A DNA stretch of 5,742 nt from Actinomycetes bacterium (lineage in GTDB: Bacteria; Actinomycetota; Acidimicrobiia; Acidimicrobiales; Bog-793). Under the pieces are notes generated by a model that saw only the letters and a program-made list of their open reading frames with translations, did no database searches and was not told the DNA's origin. Position 1 is the stretch's first letter; each line of letters begins with the position of its first letter. Location: NCBI GenBank assembly GCA_021785095.1, contig JAJYGM010000326.1, positions 1 through 5,742 on the forward strand, given 5' to 3'. The position numbers and the translations under genes are program-made. Below, piece after piece: positions 1-5,397 of the stretch.

Positions 1-101
1 AGCCCCCCCGGTCCGAGCGCCGGGAGTGCCCCCGCCGCGGCGCCAGCCAGGTCCTCCCCGTCCAGACGTCCAGGAACGGCCGTGGGCAGCGCGTTGGTCA
101 G
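1..101 (-). other. Possible 5' end of a further gene downstream of menF, cut by the window edge
   Basis: Downstream of the menF stop the minus strand stays open to the window edge in at least two frames. The more coding-like one would start at a CTG overlapping the menF stop (CTGA, bases 101-98) and read LTNALPTAVPGRLDG and onward for 33 codons, with GC-rich third positions. A GGGGAGG tract lies at 59-53 but is not followed by an ATG, GTG or TTG at normal spacing. In related genomes other men genes could follow here, but the peptide matches nothing I recognise. It could equally be non-coding sequence after the operon. No clear terminator is visible; the only symmetry is a loopless 10-base palindrome at 33-42. 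Confidence 0.15.
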
Positions 102-1444
102 GGGCGGACGAGCGCGGAGAGGAGCGCTTGCAGCTTGAGCTGGGTCTCCGCCAGCTCGGCCTCCGGGTCGGAGCCGGCGACCAGCCCGACCCCAGCGATG
201 AGGTGTGCCTCGGCGCCCTCGACGAGGGCGGAGCGAATGCCCAGCCACCACTCGCCGTCGCCGCGTGCGTCCATCCAGCCGACTGGCCCGGCCCAGCATC
301 CGCGATCGAGCTCCTCGTGTGTTGCGAGAGTCGCGAGCGCGACATCGGTGGGGACTCCGGCGACGGCGGGGGTGGGGTGGATCGCACGCACGAGCTCGAA
401 GGCCGAGGCGGGCGGGCTGCCTGCAGCGCAGCCGCGCACGGTCGTGGCGAGGTGGGACACGTTCCGGAGCCGGAGGATCTCCGGCGCTCTCGGCACCTCG
501 ACGTCGACGCCCGCGCGCCGCAGGCCCTCGACGACGGCTCGGACGACGAAGCCGTGCTCGTTCCGTTCCTTCGGGGCTCGCTGGAGCTGCGCCTCGGCAG
601 CGTCGTCCGCTGCGGCATCGCCGCTCCGGGCCACGGTGCCGGCGAGGGGCTGCGCGACGACGGCGCGGCCGAGGCGCCGAACGAGCAGCTCGGGCGAGGC
701 GCCGAGCAGGCCGGCGATCGAGAACAGGGCGCAGGCCGGGTAGAGGGCGGCGAGGCGGCGGAGCGCGTGCTCGACCACGAAGGGCCGGTTCGCGCGGACA
801 TCGACCCGGCGCGCAAGCACCACCTTCTCCACGCGTCCTGCCCGGATCTCCTCGAGGACTCGCTCGGCGCGGGCGCACCACTCCTCGTGGGGGAGGGCGC
901 TGCGCACCTCGAACGCGTCGGGCGAGCGCGGATCGACCTGGGGCCCCGTCGAGCCCCTCCGCTCGGCCTGCGGCGTCTCGGCCAGGAGGCCGGTGCGGTC
1001 GACGACTCGGCCTGCGTCGTCGACGATCCGAGTGACCCAACTGGCTCCGGTCGCCACCTCCTCGACCCAGAGCTCCGCCGGGACGACCAGTTCGGCCGGG
1101 GCCTCCCGGTCGAAGGGGAGGCTCGCCAGGGCGACCGGGCCGGAGCCCGGCCGGCCGACCGGGTCCTCGGACTCGATCGCCGAGAGCGCCTCCGCGAGGA
1201 GGGTCGGGGCTGCGGGGTCGGCGATCCCCCTCGGCAGGCGGATCACGACGGCGCGCCCGCGCCCAGCCAGACGCAGCCCCGGGGACGCGAGCAACGACGC
1301 GCCGTCGCCGGCGAGCTGGAGGAGATCGACCGGGTGGGTCCCGTCGAGCGGTCGGGTCTGGGCGCGCAGCCCAGGGGGGACCAGCTGGTGCCCGGGGGCC
1401 GAGCCGGTCGCAGCCCCCTCGAGCGCCGTGGCGTCGGGGCTCAT
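98..1444 (-). CDS. menF: Isochorismate synthase, menaquinone type (MenF)
   Basis: This 448-residue chorismate-binding enzyme should convert chorismate to isochorismate in the cytoplasm, the committed step of menaquinone synthesis. The weakly conserved N-terminal half (about 1-180) is followed by the chorismate-binding domain (about 185-445). Visible motifs are EKVVLARRV at 206-214, with K207 matching the catalytic lysine of the family; GASPELLVRR at 248-257; PLAGT at 266-270; ERNEH at 293-297; HPTPAVAGVP at 356-365; and the C-terminal WAGPVGWMD and AGVGLVAGSDPEAE stretches. PLAGT, with Ala where the aminodeoxychorismate synthases have Lys, favours isochorismate synthase over PabB. The ATG is chosen because it overlaps the menG stop (ATGA) and follows AGGGAGGG by 7 bases; a longer open frame reaching upstream into menG is ignored. 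Coupling to menG argues for menaquinone rather than siderophore synthesis. The length is normal for the family and no key residue is missing. Confidence 0.95.
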   Translation of the reverse strand: MSPDATALEGAATGSAPGHQLVPPGLRAQTRPLDGTHPVDLLQLAGDGASLLASPGLRLAGRGRAVVIRLPRGIADPAAPTLLAEALSAIESEDPVGRPGSGPVALASLPFDREAPAELVVPAELWVEEVATGASWVTRIVDDAGRVVDRTGLLAETPQAERRGSTGPQVDPRSPDAFEVRSALPHEEWCARAERVLEEIRAGRVEKVVLARRVDVRANRPFVVEHALRRLAALYPACALFSIAGLLGASPELLVRRLGRAVVAQPLAGTVARSGDAAADDAAEAQLQRAPKERNEHGFVVRAVVEGLRRAGVDVEVPRAPEILRLRNVSHLATTVRGCAAGSPPASAFELVRAIHPTPAVAGVPTDVALATLATHEELDRGCWAGPVGWMDARGDGEWWLGIRSALVEGAEAHLIAGVGLVAGSDPEAELAETQLKLQALLSALVRP

Positions 1445-2277
1445 CCTCCTGCCCTCCCTGTGGACATGGCGGCGCGCGTCCCACTGAGCAGCTGGACGAT
1501 CCCCCCCGACAGGAGCCGGTGCTCGACGGCGACGAAACCGGCCCGTCGCACCAGATCCACCAGCTCGGGTGGCTCGGGGAGGTACGCCAGCGACTTCGGC
1601 AGGTAGCGGTACGCAGCGCCGTCGGAGAGGAGGCCGCCGATGGCGGGAACGGCCCGGCCGAACCACAGTGCGTGGCCGGCCGCGAGCAGCACTTGGCGCG
1701 GCGTGGAGACGTCGAGGAGCGCGATCCGGCCGCCCGGGCGGAGGACCCGCGCGAGCTCCGCGAGCACGGGTCCGAGCTCGACGAAGTTCCGGAGGGCAAA
1801 CGCGGAGACAGCCCCGTCGAGGCGGCCGCTCGGGAGCGGCAGTGCGGCCGCGTCACCCTGGACGACGAGCGCGCCCGGCGGTGCGAGGCGGAGCATGCCC
1901 GAGGACAGGTCGACGCCGAGTGCGGTGACGTGGCGAGCCGCGAGTCCGGGGAGCAGGTCACCTGGCCCGGTCGCCAGGTCGAGGACCAGTTGGCCCGGGG
2001 CGAGGTCGAGCGCGTCCAGCGCGCGTCGACGCCAGGAGCCGTCGAGGTGGAAGGTGAGGAGGCGGTTGAGCTGCTGGTAGCGGGGGGCGATCCGGTCGAA
2101 CATCGCCTGGACGGCGGCGCGCTTGTCCGCCCCGGTCGGGAGGCTTGCCACGACGTGGAGGCTACGGGGGACCGGCACCGAACCCAACGCAGGCTCGTCG
2201 GCGACGATCGGCTGCGCGGGCTCCGGGGGACGACGGAACGGGGCGGGGCGCTCGAGTGTCGGAACGGTGTGGGTCAT
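1441..2277 (-). CDS. menG: Demethylmenaquinone methyltransferase (MenG/UbiE family)
   Basis: This 278-residue class I SAM-dependent methyltransferase should catalyse the last step of menaquinone synthesis, C-methylation of demethylmenaquinone at the membrane surface. Visible are the UbiE-type entry MFDRIAPRYQQLNRLL (59-74), SAM motif I VLDLATGPGD (98-107), the acidic ribose-binding position in GVDLSSGML (D123), FALRNF (160-165), RVLRPGGRIALLDVS (177-191), and the late YRYLPKSLAYLPEP and LLSGGIVQL stretches of the family. Two signature positions differ: YQQLN where YDxxN is usual, and Asp rather than Glu before the Ser of the RVLRPGG block. The first 45 or so residues are a Pro/Arg-rich extension that most relatives lack. 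They keep high third-position GC, so I accept the ATG at 2277, although the Shine-Dalgarno (ACGGAG touching the ATG) is poor. A GTG at 2151 would give a more typical length but has no ribosome site. The gene is coupled to menF. Confidence 0.92.
   Translation of the reverse strand: MTHTVPTLERPAPFRRPPEPAQPIVADEPALGSVPVPRSLHVVASLPTGADKRAAVQAMFDRIAPRYQQLNRLLTFHLDGSWRRRALDALDLAPGQLVLDLATGPGDLLPGLAARHVTALGVDLSSGMLRLAPPGALVVQGDAAALPLPSGRLDGAVSAFALRNFVELGPVLAELARVLRPGGRIALLDVSTPRQVLLAAGHALWFGRAVPAIGGLLSDGAAYRYLPKSLAYLPEPPELVDLVRRAGFVAVEHRLLSGGIVQLLSGTRAAMSTGRAGG
1445..1459 (-). promoter_or_regulatory. Double Shine-Dalgarno site that sets the menF start
   Basis: Reading on the minus strand, AGGGAGGG (1459-1452) lies 7 bases before the menF ATG, and a second AGGAGG (1450-1445) directly abuts the ATG. 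The upstream copy has normal spacing and is probably the functional one. Both lie inside the last codons of menG, so terminating ribosomes would be well placed to re-initiate on menF. Confidence 0.7.
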
Positions 2278-3219
2278 CTCCGTAGCCGGCTGGTCCTCGC
2301 TTCGATGATCGCTGCGTGCGCGCTCGTCAGCTGCGCACGGCCCGCTCGGATGCCGGCACAGGCGGCGGGCCAGGCGATCCCCTGGATCGATGAGCCTGCC
2401 GTTCCGCCGGCGCGCCCGCTCCCGCGCCCGCAGGCGGCCGCTCCCGTGCACGGGCACGCTCCGGCCTGCGCAGCGAAGGCCCTCTCGGTTACCGCGCTGT
2501 GGCCGGTGCAGGCGACCCAGGACGGTGGCATCCTCGTCGAGCTGCGGAACACCGGCCGGGTCGCCTGCCTGCTGGCCGGGACCCCGACGGTCGCCGCCAC
2601 GGCTCCGGGCGGGGCCCGGGTGCTGGCCTCCCCCGAGGCGCTGCCCTCCCTGGCAGAGCCGGCATACACCGTTCCCGGCGGGAGCGTGTGGTTGCGCGTA
2701 GACGCCCCCCTCGCCTGCCCGAGGGATCCGAGCGGCACGGAACACGGTCTACGGAGCTACCACCGCCTGGTCGTCTCACTCCCCGAGGGGGGCGAGCTCG
2801 AGATCGGCGGTGTGGGCCTGCGGTTCCCCTGCGGCATGTCGACGACGCCCTTCTACGCGCTCCGGCCGGCGCCGTCGGCCACTCCCGATGCGCTCGCCGA
2901 CCTCGTGCCCCGCCTGACGCTCCCCCGGAGGACTCCCGCCCCAGGCACCCTGCGCTACGAGGTGACCCTGTCGAACCCGGGGAGTCGGGCGGTGGAGCTC
3001 TCTCCTTGCCCCGTGTACGTCGAGTCCTCGAGCATCCCGACCAAGTTCCTCTACCGGCTCAACTGCAGCCAGGTGCGCTCGATCCCGGCTCACGGAGAGG
3101 TCACGTACCGGATGGAGATGACGATCCCCGCTACCGCGGGGCTCGGCCCGGTCCGGGTGCGCTGGAGCCTCGTCGGCCCGGGCGCTCGAGCAGCGGGCGG
3201 CCGGGTGGAGCTTGGCTGA
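2269..3219 (+). CDS. Secreted lipoprotein with DUF4232-like domain and a second Cys-paired domain
   Basis: This predicted 316-residue lipoprotein is anchored on the outer face of the cell membrane; its function is unknown. Starting at the GTG, it has a basic n-region (HLRSR), a hydrophobic stretch and the lipobox LVSC, with lipidation at C22. Residues 23-63 are a Pro/Ala-rich linker. Residues about 64-190 resemble DUF4232: a start near ACAAKALSV, ELRNTGRVACLLAGTPTV at 91-108, and cysteines C67, C100, C150 and C188 that could form two disulfides. Residues about 205-316 form a second beta-rich domain (LSNPGSRAVELSPCPVY at 234-250) with the pair C247/C266. The GTG is the only start giving a full signal peptide; the ATG at 2305 would remove the charged n-region. 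Its ribosome site (GGAACGG) is weak. The start overlaps that of divergent menG by 9 bases, and the gene converges on the enoyl-CoA hydratase gene. An extracellular binding or surface role is plausible but not shown. Confidence 0.83.
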   Translation: MGHLRSRLVLASMIAACALVSCARPARMPAQAAGQAIPWIDEPAVPPARPLPRPQAAAPVHGHAPACAAKALSVTALWPVQATQDGGILVELRNTGRVACLLAGTPTVAATAPGGARVLASPEALPSLAEPAYTVPGGSVWLRVDAPLACPRDPSGTEHGLRSYHRLVVSLPEGGELEIGGVGLRFPCGMSTTPFYALRPAPSATPDALADLVPRLTLPRRTPAPGTLRYEVTLSNPGSRAVELSPCPVYVESSSIPTKFLYRLNCSQVRSIPAHGEVTYRMEMTIPATAGLGPVRVRWSLVGPGARAAGGRVELG

Positions 3220-3392
3220 GCGATCCGACCAGCGTCCGTGGTCTCGATCGGGCAAGGTGCTGGGGACCGCCGATGCGCGCTCCGACGGGCCCTCGTCGCT
3301 GCTGGCTCGGGAGCACCACCCTCGCCGGTCTCTCGGCGCGTCCCGTCAGACGACCTCGACGGTCGGGGCCGGACGGGGACCCTCGCACTCGG
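3220..3392. other. Spacer between convergent genes, with no gene seen
   Basis: This 173-base spacer separates the stop of the lipoprotein gene from the stop of the enoyl-CoA hydratase gene. I see no protein with recognisable features on either strand and no T-tract terminator. It holds a short hairpin candidate at 3283-3298 (CGACG/CGTCG arms around six bases) and a larger nested inverted repeat at 3340-3380. Transcripts from both sides would end here. Confidence 0.6.
3340..3380. terminator. Nested inverted repeat between convergent genes, possible bidirectional terminator
   Basis: Outer arms GTCCCGTC (3340-3347) and GACGGGGAC (3372-3380) pair with one bulged base. Inside them, CGACC (3351-3355) and GGTCG (3361-3365) form a second short stem around TCGAC. 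The position between two stop codons fits a terminator for both strands. There is no run of T on either side, so it is not a classic intrinsic terminator, and inverted repeats of this size arise easily in such GC-rich DNA. Confidence 0.25.
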
Positions 3393-3848
3393 TCAGCGGT
3401 AGAAGCGGTAGACGACCTCGGCCACGCAGGAGGGCTTGGTCGCCCCCCGCACCGTGAAGGTGAGGCCCAGCACGACCTGCGCGCCGCCGGCGATCTCCTC
3501 GACGTCCGCGAGCGTCGCCGACATCACGAGCTCGCTCCCGACCGGCACCGGGGCCGGGAAGCGGACCCGGTTGGCGCCGTAGTTGACCCCCATCTGCACA
3601 CCCTCCACCCGGAGCACCTGCTCGAGGAGCGCTGGCGCCAGGGAGAGGGTGAGGTAGCCGTGGGCGATCGTGCCACCGAAGGGGCCGGACGCCGCCCGGG
3701 CCGGGTCGGTGTGGATCCACTGGTGGTCACCGGTGGCACCGGCGAAGGCGTCGATGCGGTCCTGGCTGACGAGGACCGGGTCGCTGGTCCCGAGCTCGGT
3801 CCCGACCCGGGCCGCGAGGTCGTCGAGGTGGAGAACGGTCGTGCTCAC
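3393..3848 (-). CDS. htdZ: MaoC-type (R)-specific enoyl-CoA hydratase, HtdZ-like
   Basis: This 151-residue single hot-dog-fold hydratase should add water to trans-2-enoyl-CoA to give (R)-3-hydroxyacyl-CoA in fatty-acid metabolism. The hydratase-2 motif is complete: ATGDHQWIHTDPARA at 38-52, with D41 and H46 as the expected catalytic pair, followed by GPFGGTIAHGYLTLSL at 55-70. The NYG.NRVRFPAPVPVGS block lies at 89-104 and AKP/TKP.CVAE near the C-terminus. From memory it resembles Mycobacterium tuberculosis Rv0130 (HtdZ) closely in length and motifs; the exact substrate is inferred. The start is a GTG with no Shine-Dalgarno, but TAGCCT ends 6 bases before it, which suggests a leaderless message. 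It is the last of three minus-strand genes, 53 bases after the membrane-protein gene, and probably has its own promoter. Confidence 0.93.
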   Translation of the reverse strand: MSTTVLHLDDLAARVGTELGTSDPVLVSQDRIDAFAGATGDHQWIHTDPARAASGPFGGTIAHGYLTLSLAPALLEQVLRVEGVQMGVNYGANRVRFPAPVPVGSELVMSATLADVEEIAGGAQVVLGLTFTVRGATKPSCVAEVVYRFYR

Positions 3849-3860
3849 GCCGCGAGGCTA
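3849..3860 (-). promoter_or_regulatory. Putative -10 box and leaderless start for the enoyl-CoA hydratase gene
   Basis: On the minus strand TAGCCT (3860-3855) fits the actinobacterial -10 pattern TANNNT and is followed by exactly 6 bases and then the GTG start. That spacing would put transcription initiation on the first base of the start codon. No Shine-Dalgarno is present, and no good -35 hexamer is seen at 17-18 bases upstream. Confidence 0.5.
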
Positions 3861-3901
3861 GCGGTGCGGGGGTGGCTCCCTCGGAGGACGGTCGCCCGAG
3901 G

Positions 3902-4258
3902 TCAGTGGAACCAGATCCGGCGGTACTCCCGGCTGGCCGGCGCGAGGAGGAGATAGAGCAGGAGCCCTGCGAACGCCAGGTTCAACAGGCCGAACAGGCC
4001 CGCGTACGCCAGGTCCAACACGGCGAAGAGCGTCAGCAGCCCCGCGATGACGACCCCGAGGTAGTACCCCCAGCGTCGCTCGTTCGCACTGCCGTAACCA
4101 GCAGCGACGGCGCCGACGCCGAGGACGAGCCCGATGGCGGAGATGCCGCCGCCGAGGATGGCGTCGAGCAGCGTCAGACCGGCGTTCAGGTAGAGGAGGA
4201 GCTCGGCGTTCTGGAGGGTCTGGGGCTGGGTCCGGTTGAGCCACTGGCGAGGTTCCAT
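3902..4258 (-). CDS. Small four-helix membrane protein of unknown function
   Basis: This 118-residue protein is predicted to be integral to the cell membrane. A polar N-terminus (MEPRQWLNRTQPQTLQ) precedes hydrophobic segments at about 19-37, 39-56, 64-82 and 85-106, and it ends in a short basic-aromatic tail, SREYRRIWFH. I have an impression that small actinobacterial membrane proteins with a similar W(L)NR.QPQTLQ start and EY.RIWF end occur, but I know of no assigned function. The ATG is supported by TGGAG ending four bases upstream and by the conserved-looking start. The gene begins 73 bases before the rlmN stop, in a different frame, so it is probably co-transcribed with rlmN. The enoyl-CoA hydratase gene lies 53 bases downstream. 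Confidence 0.82.
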   Translation of the reverse strand: MEPRQWLNRTQPQTLQNAELLLYLNAGLTLLDAILGGGISAIGLVLGVGAVAAGYGSANERRWGYYLGVVIAGLLTLFAVLDLAYAGLFGLLNLAFAGLLLYLLLAPASREYRRIWFH

Positions 4259-5358
4259 ATGTCTCCAGTTTGACCGGACAAGTGGCCGCCGCGGCCGCGC
4301 GCCCCGCCGCGCCCCGCCCGAGCAGGGGTGGCGCTGCGCATCGCGAGCTGGCCGCACGCCGCGGCGATGGCCACGCCGCGGGTCTGGCGGACGGTCGTGG
4401 CGATGCCGGCGGCTCCGAGACGCGCGGCGAAACCCGCGACGCGCGCCGGCGGGGAGCCGAGGACCGGCCAGCCGGGCGTCGGGTTGAGGGGGATGAGGTT
4501 CACGTGGGCCGCGAGCGGCCGCGCGAACGCCACCAGCTCCTCGAGGGCGGTGGGGGTGTCGTTGACCCCGTCCATGAGCGCCCACTCCAGGCTCACCCGC
4601 CGGCCGGTGGCCACGGCGTAGGCGGCGCACGCGGCGGCGAGGCTCTCGAGCGGCCAGCGCGCGTTGAGCGGGACGAGGGAGGAGCGCAGGGAGTCGTTCG
4701 CGGCGTGGAGGGAGAGCGCGAGCTTGACCGGCAGCCCCTCGGCCGCGAGGCGGTGGATGCCCGGGACGACGCCCACCGTCGAGACGGTCAGGTGACGCGC
4801 CGAGAGCCCGAGCGCGCCGTGCAGCCGCCGGAGCGCGCGCACCACGGGTCCGTAGTTGGCGAGTGGCTCGCCCATGCCCATGAACACCACGTTCGACAGC
4901 CGTGCACCGGAGTCGCGGGCCACCCTGGCCGCCCAGACGACCTGCTCCACGATCTCCCCGGTGGTGAGCTGGCGGGAGAAGCCCCCCTGGCCGGTGGCGC
5001 AGAATGTGCAGCCCATCGCGCAGCCGGCCTGGCTGGACACGCAGACCGTGGCCCGGTTCGGGTACCGCATGAGCACCGTCTCGACCTCGGCGCCGTCTCG
5101 GAGCGCGAAGAGCCACTTGACCGTGGCACCAGCGTCCGCCTCCAGCTCTGCAGCGAGGCTGAGCGCCGGTCGGAGCGGGTCCGCGTCGGCCAACCGGACC
5201 CGGAGCGCCCGAGGGAGCTCCTGGAGCTCGCTCGGGTCCGCGAGCCGGCGGTAGAGGCCGTCCCAGAGCTGGCGGAAGCGGTAGGGGGGCTCCCCGTCGA
5301 GGGCCGGTTCGAGCGCTCGGGCGAGCGCCTCGGGGTCCAGGTCGTAGCGGGAGGGCAC
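4186..5358 (-). CDS. rlmN: Dual-specificity RNA methyltransferase RlmN (23S rRNA m2A2503 / tRNA m2A37)
   Basis: This 390-residue radical-SAM enzyme methylates C2 of A2503 in 23S rRNA, and A37 in some tRNAs. An N-terminal domain (about 1-85) is followed by the radical-SAM barrel. The [4Fe-4S] cysteines are C113, C117 and C120 in CVSSQAGCAMGCTFC (106-120). E93 sits 13 residues before C106, as E105 does before C118 in E. coli RlmN. GMGEPL is at 161-166, LSLHA at 215-219, and LIPLNPTPG at 288-296. C335 in AACGQL is the expected methyl-carrying cysteine. All catalytic residues are present. The GTG start lacks a Shine-Dalgarno but lies 6 bases after TAAGCT, so it is likely leaderless. After about residue 340 the chain becomes a Gly/Arg/Ser/Pro-rich tail. 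Its last 31 codons use ATA and AGA and have visibly lower third-position GC than the body, and the final 73 bases overlap the next gene. That tail is probably non-functional run-on. Confidence 0.96.
   Translation of the reverse strand: MPSRYDLDPEALARALEPALDGEPPYRFRQLWDGLYRRLADPSELQELPRALRVRLADADPLRPALSLAAELEADAGATVKWLFALRDGAEVETVLMRYPNRATVCVSSQAGCAMGCTFCATGQGGFSRQLTTGEIVEQVVWAARVARDSGARLSNVVFMGMGEPLANYGPVVRALRRLHGALGLSARHLTVSTVGVVPGIHRLAAEGLPVKLALSLHAANDSLRSSLVPLNARWPLESLAAACAAYAVATGRRVSLEWALMDGVNDTPTALEELVAFARPLAAHVNLIPLNPTPGWPVLGSPPARVAGFAARLGAAGIATTVRQTRGVAIAAACGQLAMRSATPARAGRGGARGRGGHLSGQTGDIWNLASGSTGPSPRPSRTPSSSST
4259..4268 (-). promoter_or_regulatory. Ribosome binding site of the membrane-protein gene
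   Basis: On the minus strand CTGGAGACAT directly precedes the ATG, with GGAG (4266-4263) four bases from it. It lies inside the rlmN tail and supports the start at 4258 despite the long overlap. Confidence 0.6.
4298..4317. repeat. Perfect tandem duplication of a 10-base GC unit in the rlmN tail
   Basis: CGCGCCCCGC occurs twice head to tail (4298-4307 and 4308-4317). It lies in the low-complexity rlmN tail and encodes part of the Arg/Gly-rich stretch after residue 345. Because 10 is not a multiple of three, gain or loss of a unit would shift the rlmN frame. The unit is so GC-rich that chance or replication slippage is a sufficient explanation. Confidence 0.6.
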
Positions 5359-5370
5359 CCGATGAGCTTA
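5359..5370 (-). promoter_or_regulatory. Putative -10 box and leaderless start for rlmN
   Basis: On the minus strand TAAGCT (5370-5365) matches TANNNT and is followed by 6 bases and then the GTG start of rlmN. There is no Shine-Dalgarno. The -35 region would fall over the -10 box of the divergent transporter gene, and no consensus -35 is visible. Confidence 0.55.
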
Positions 5371-5384
5371 CGGGGGCGTCGCAG

Positions 5385-5397
5385 TAGCATCATCGGC
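5385..5397 (+). promoter_or_regulatory. Putative -10 box and leaderless start for the VIT-family transporter gene
   Basis: TAGCAT (5385-5390) matches TANNNT and lies 7 bases before the GTG at 5398, so transcription could begin at the start codon itself. No Shine-Dalgarno precedes the GTG. The two divergent -10 boxes are only 14 bases apart (5371-5384), so the two polymerases would probably interfere with each other. Confidence 0.5.

Noticed and set aside
33..42. A 10-base perfect palindrome (CGCCGCGGCG) considered as an operator or terminator.
   Set aside because: It has no loop and no T-tract and is made only of G and C, so it is expected by chance in DNA of this composition.
26..1606. A long open frame on the plus strand opposite menF.
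   Set aside because: It has no recognisable domain and an Arg/Gly/Ala-rich product typical of the antisense of GC-rich genes. The minus strand encodes a complete isochorismate synthase.
1519..2268. Upstream extension of the lipoprotein frame through the antisense of menG.
   Set aside because: It would bury the signal peptide and lipobox inside the chain and has a charged, shadow-like composition. The GTG at 2269 gives a proper secreted lipoprotein.
2278..2745. Upstream extension of the menG frame into the antisense of the lipoprotein gene.
   Set aside because: The added residues match no methyltransferase sequence and lie opposite a well-supported secreted protein. The ATG at 2277 is the first sensible start.
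3283..3298. A 5-base hairpin (CGACG/CGTCG) considered as a terminator for the lipoprotein gene.
   Set aside because: The stem is short, no T-run follows, and similar hairpins are common in this sequence.
2499..3956. A long plus-strand frame spanning the lipoprotein end, the spacer and the hydratase antisense.
   Set aside because: It crosses gene boundaries, has an Arg/Gly/Pro-rich low-complexity product and has no motif.
4259..5116. Fusion of the membrane protein to a longer upstream frame inside rlmN.
   Set aside because: The frame is open through rlmN only because stop codons are scarce at this GC content. The upstream part is Arg-rich noise, while the ATG at 4258 has a ribosome site and begins a sensible protein.
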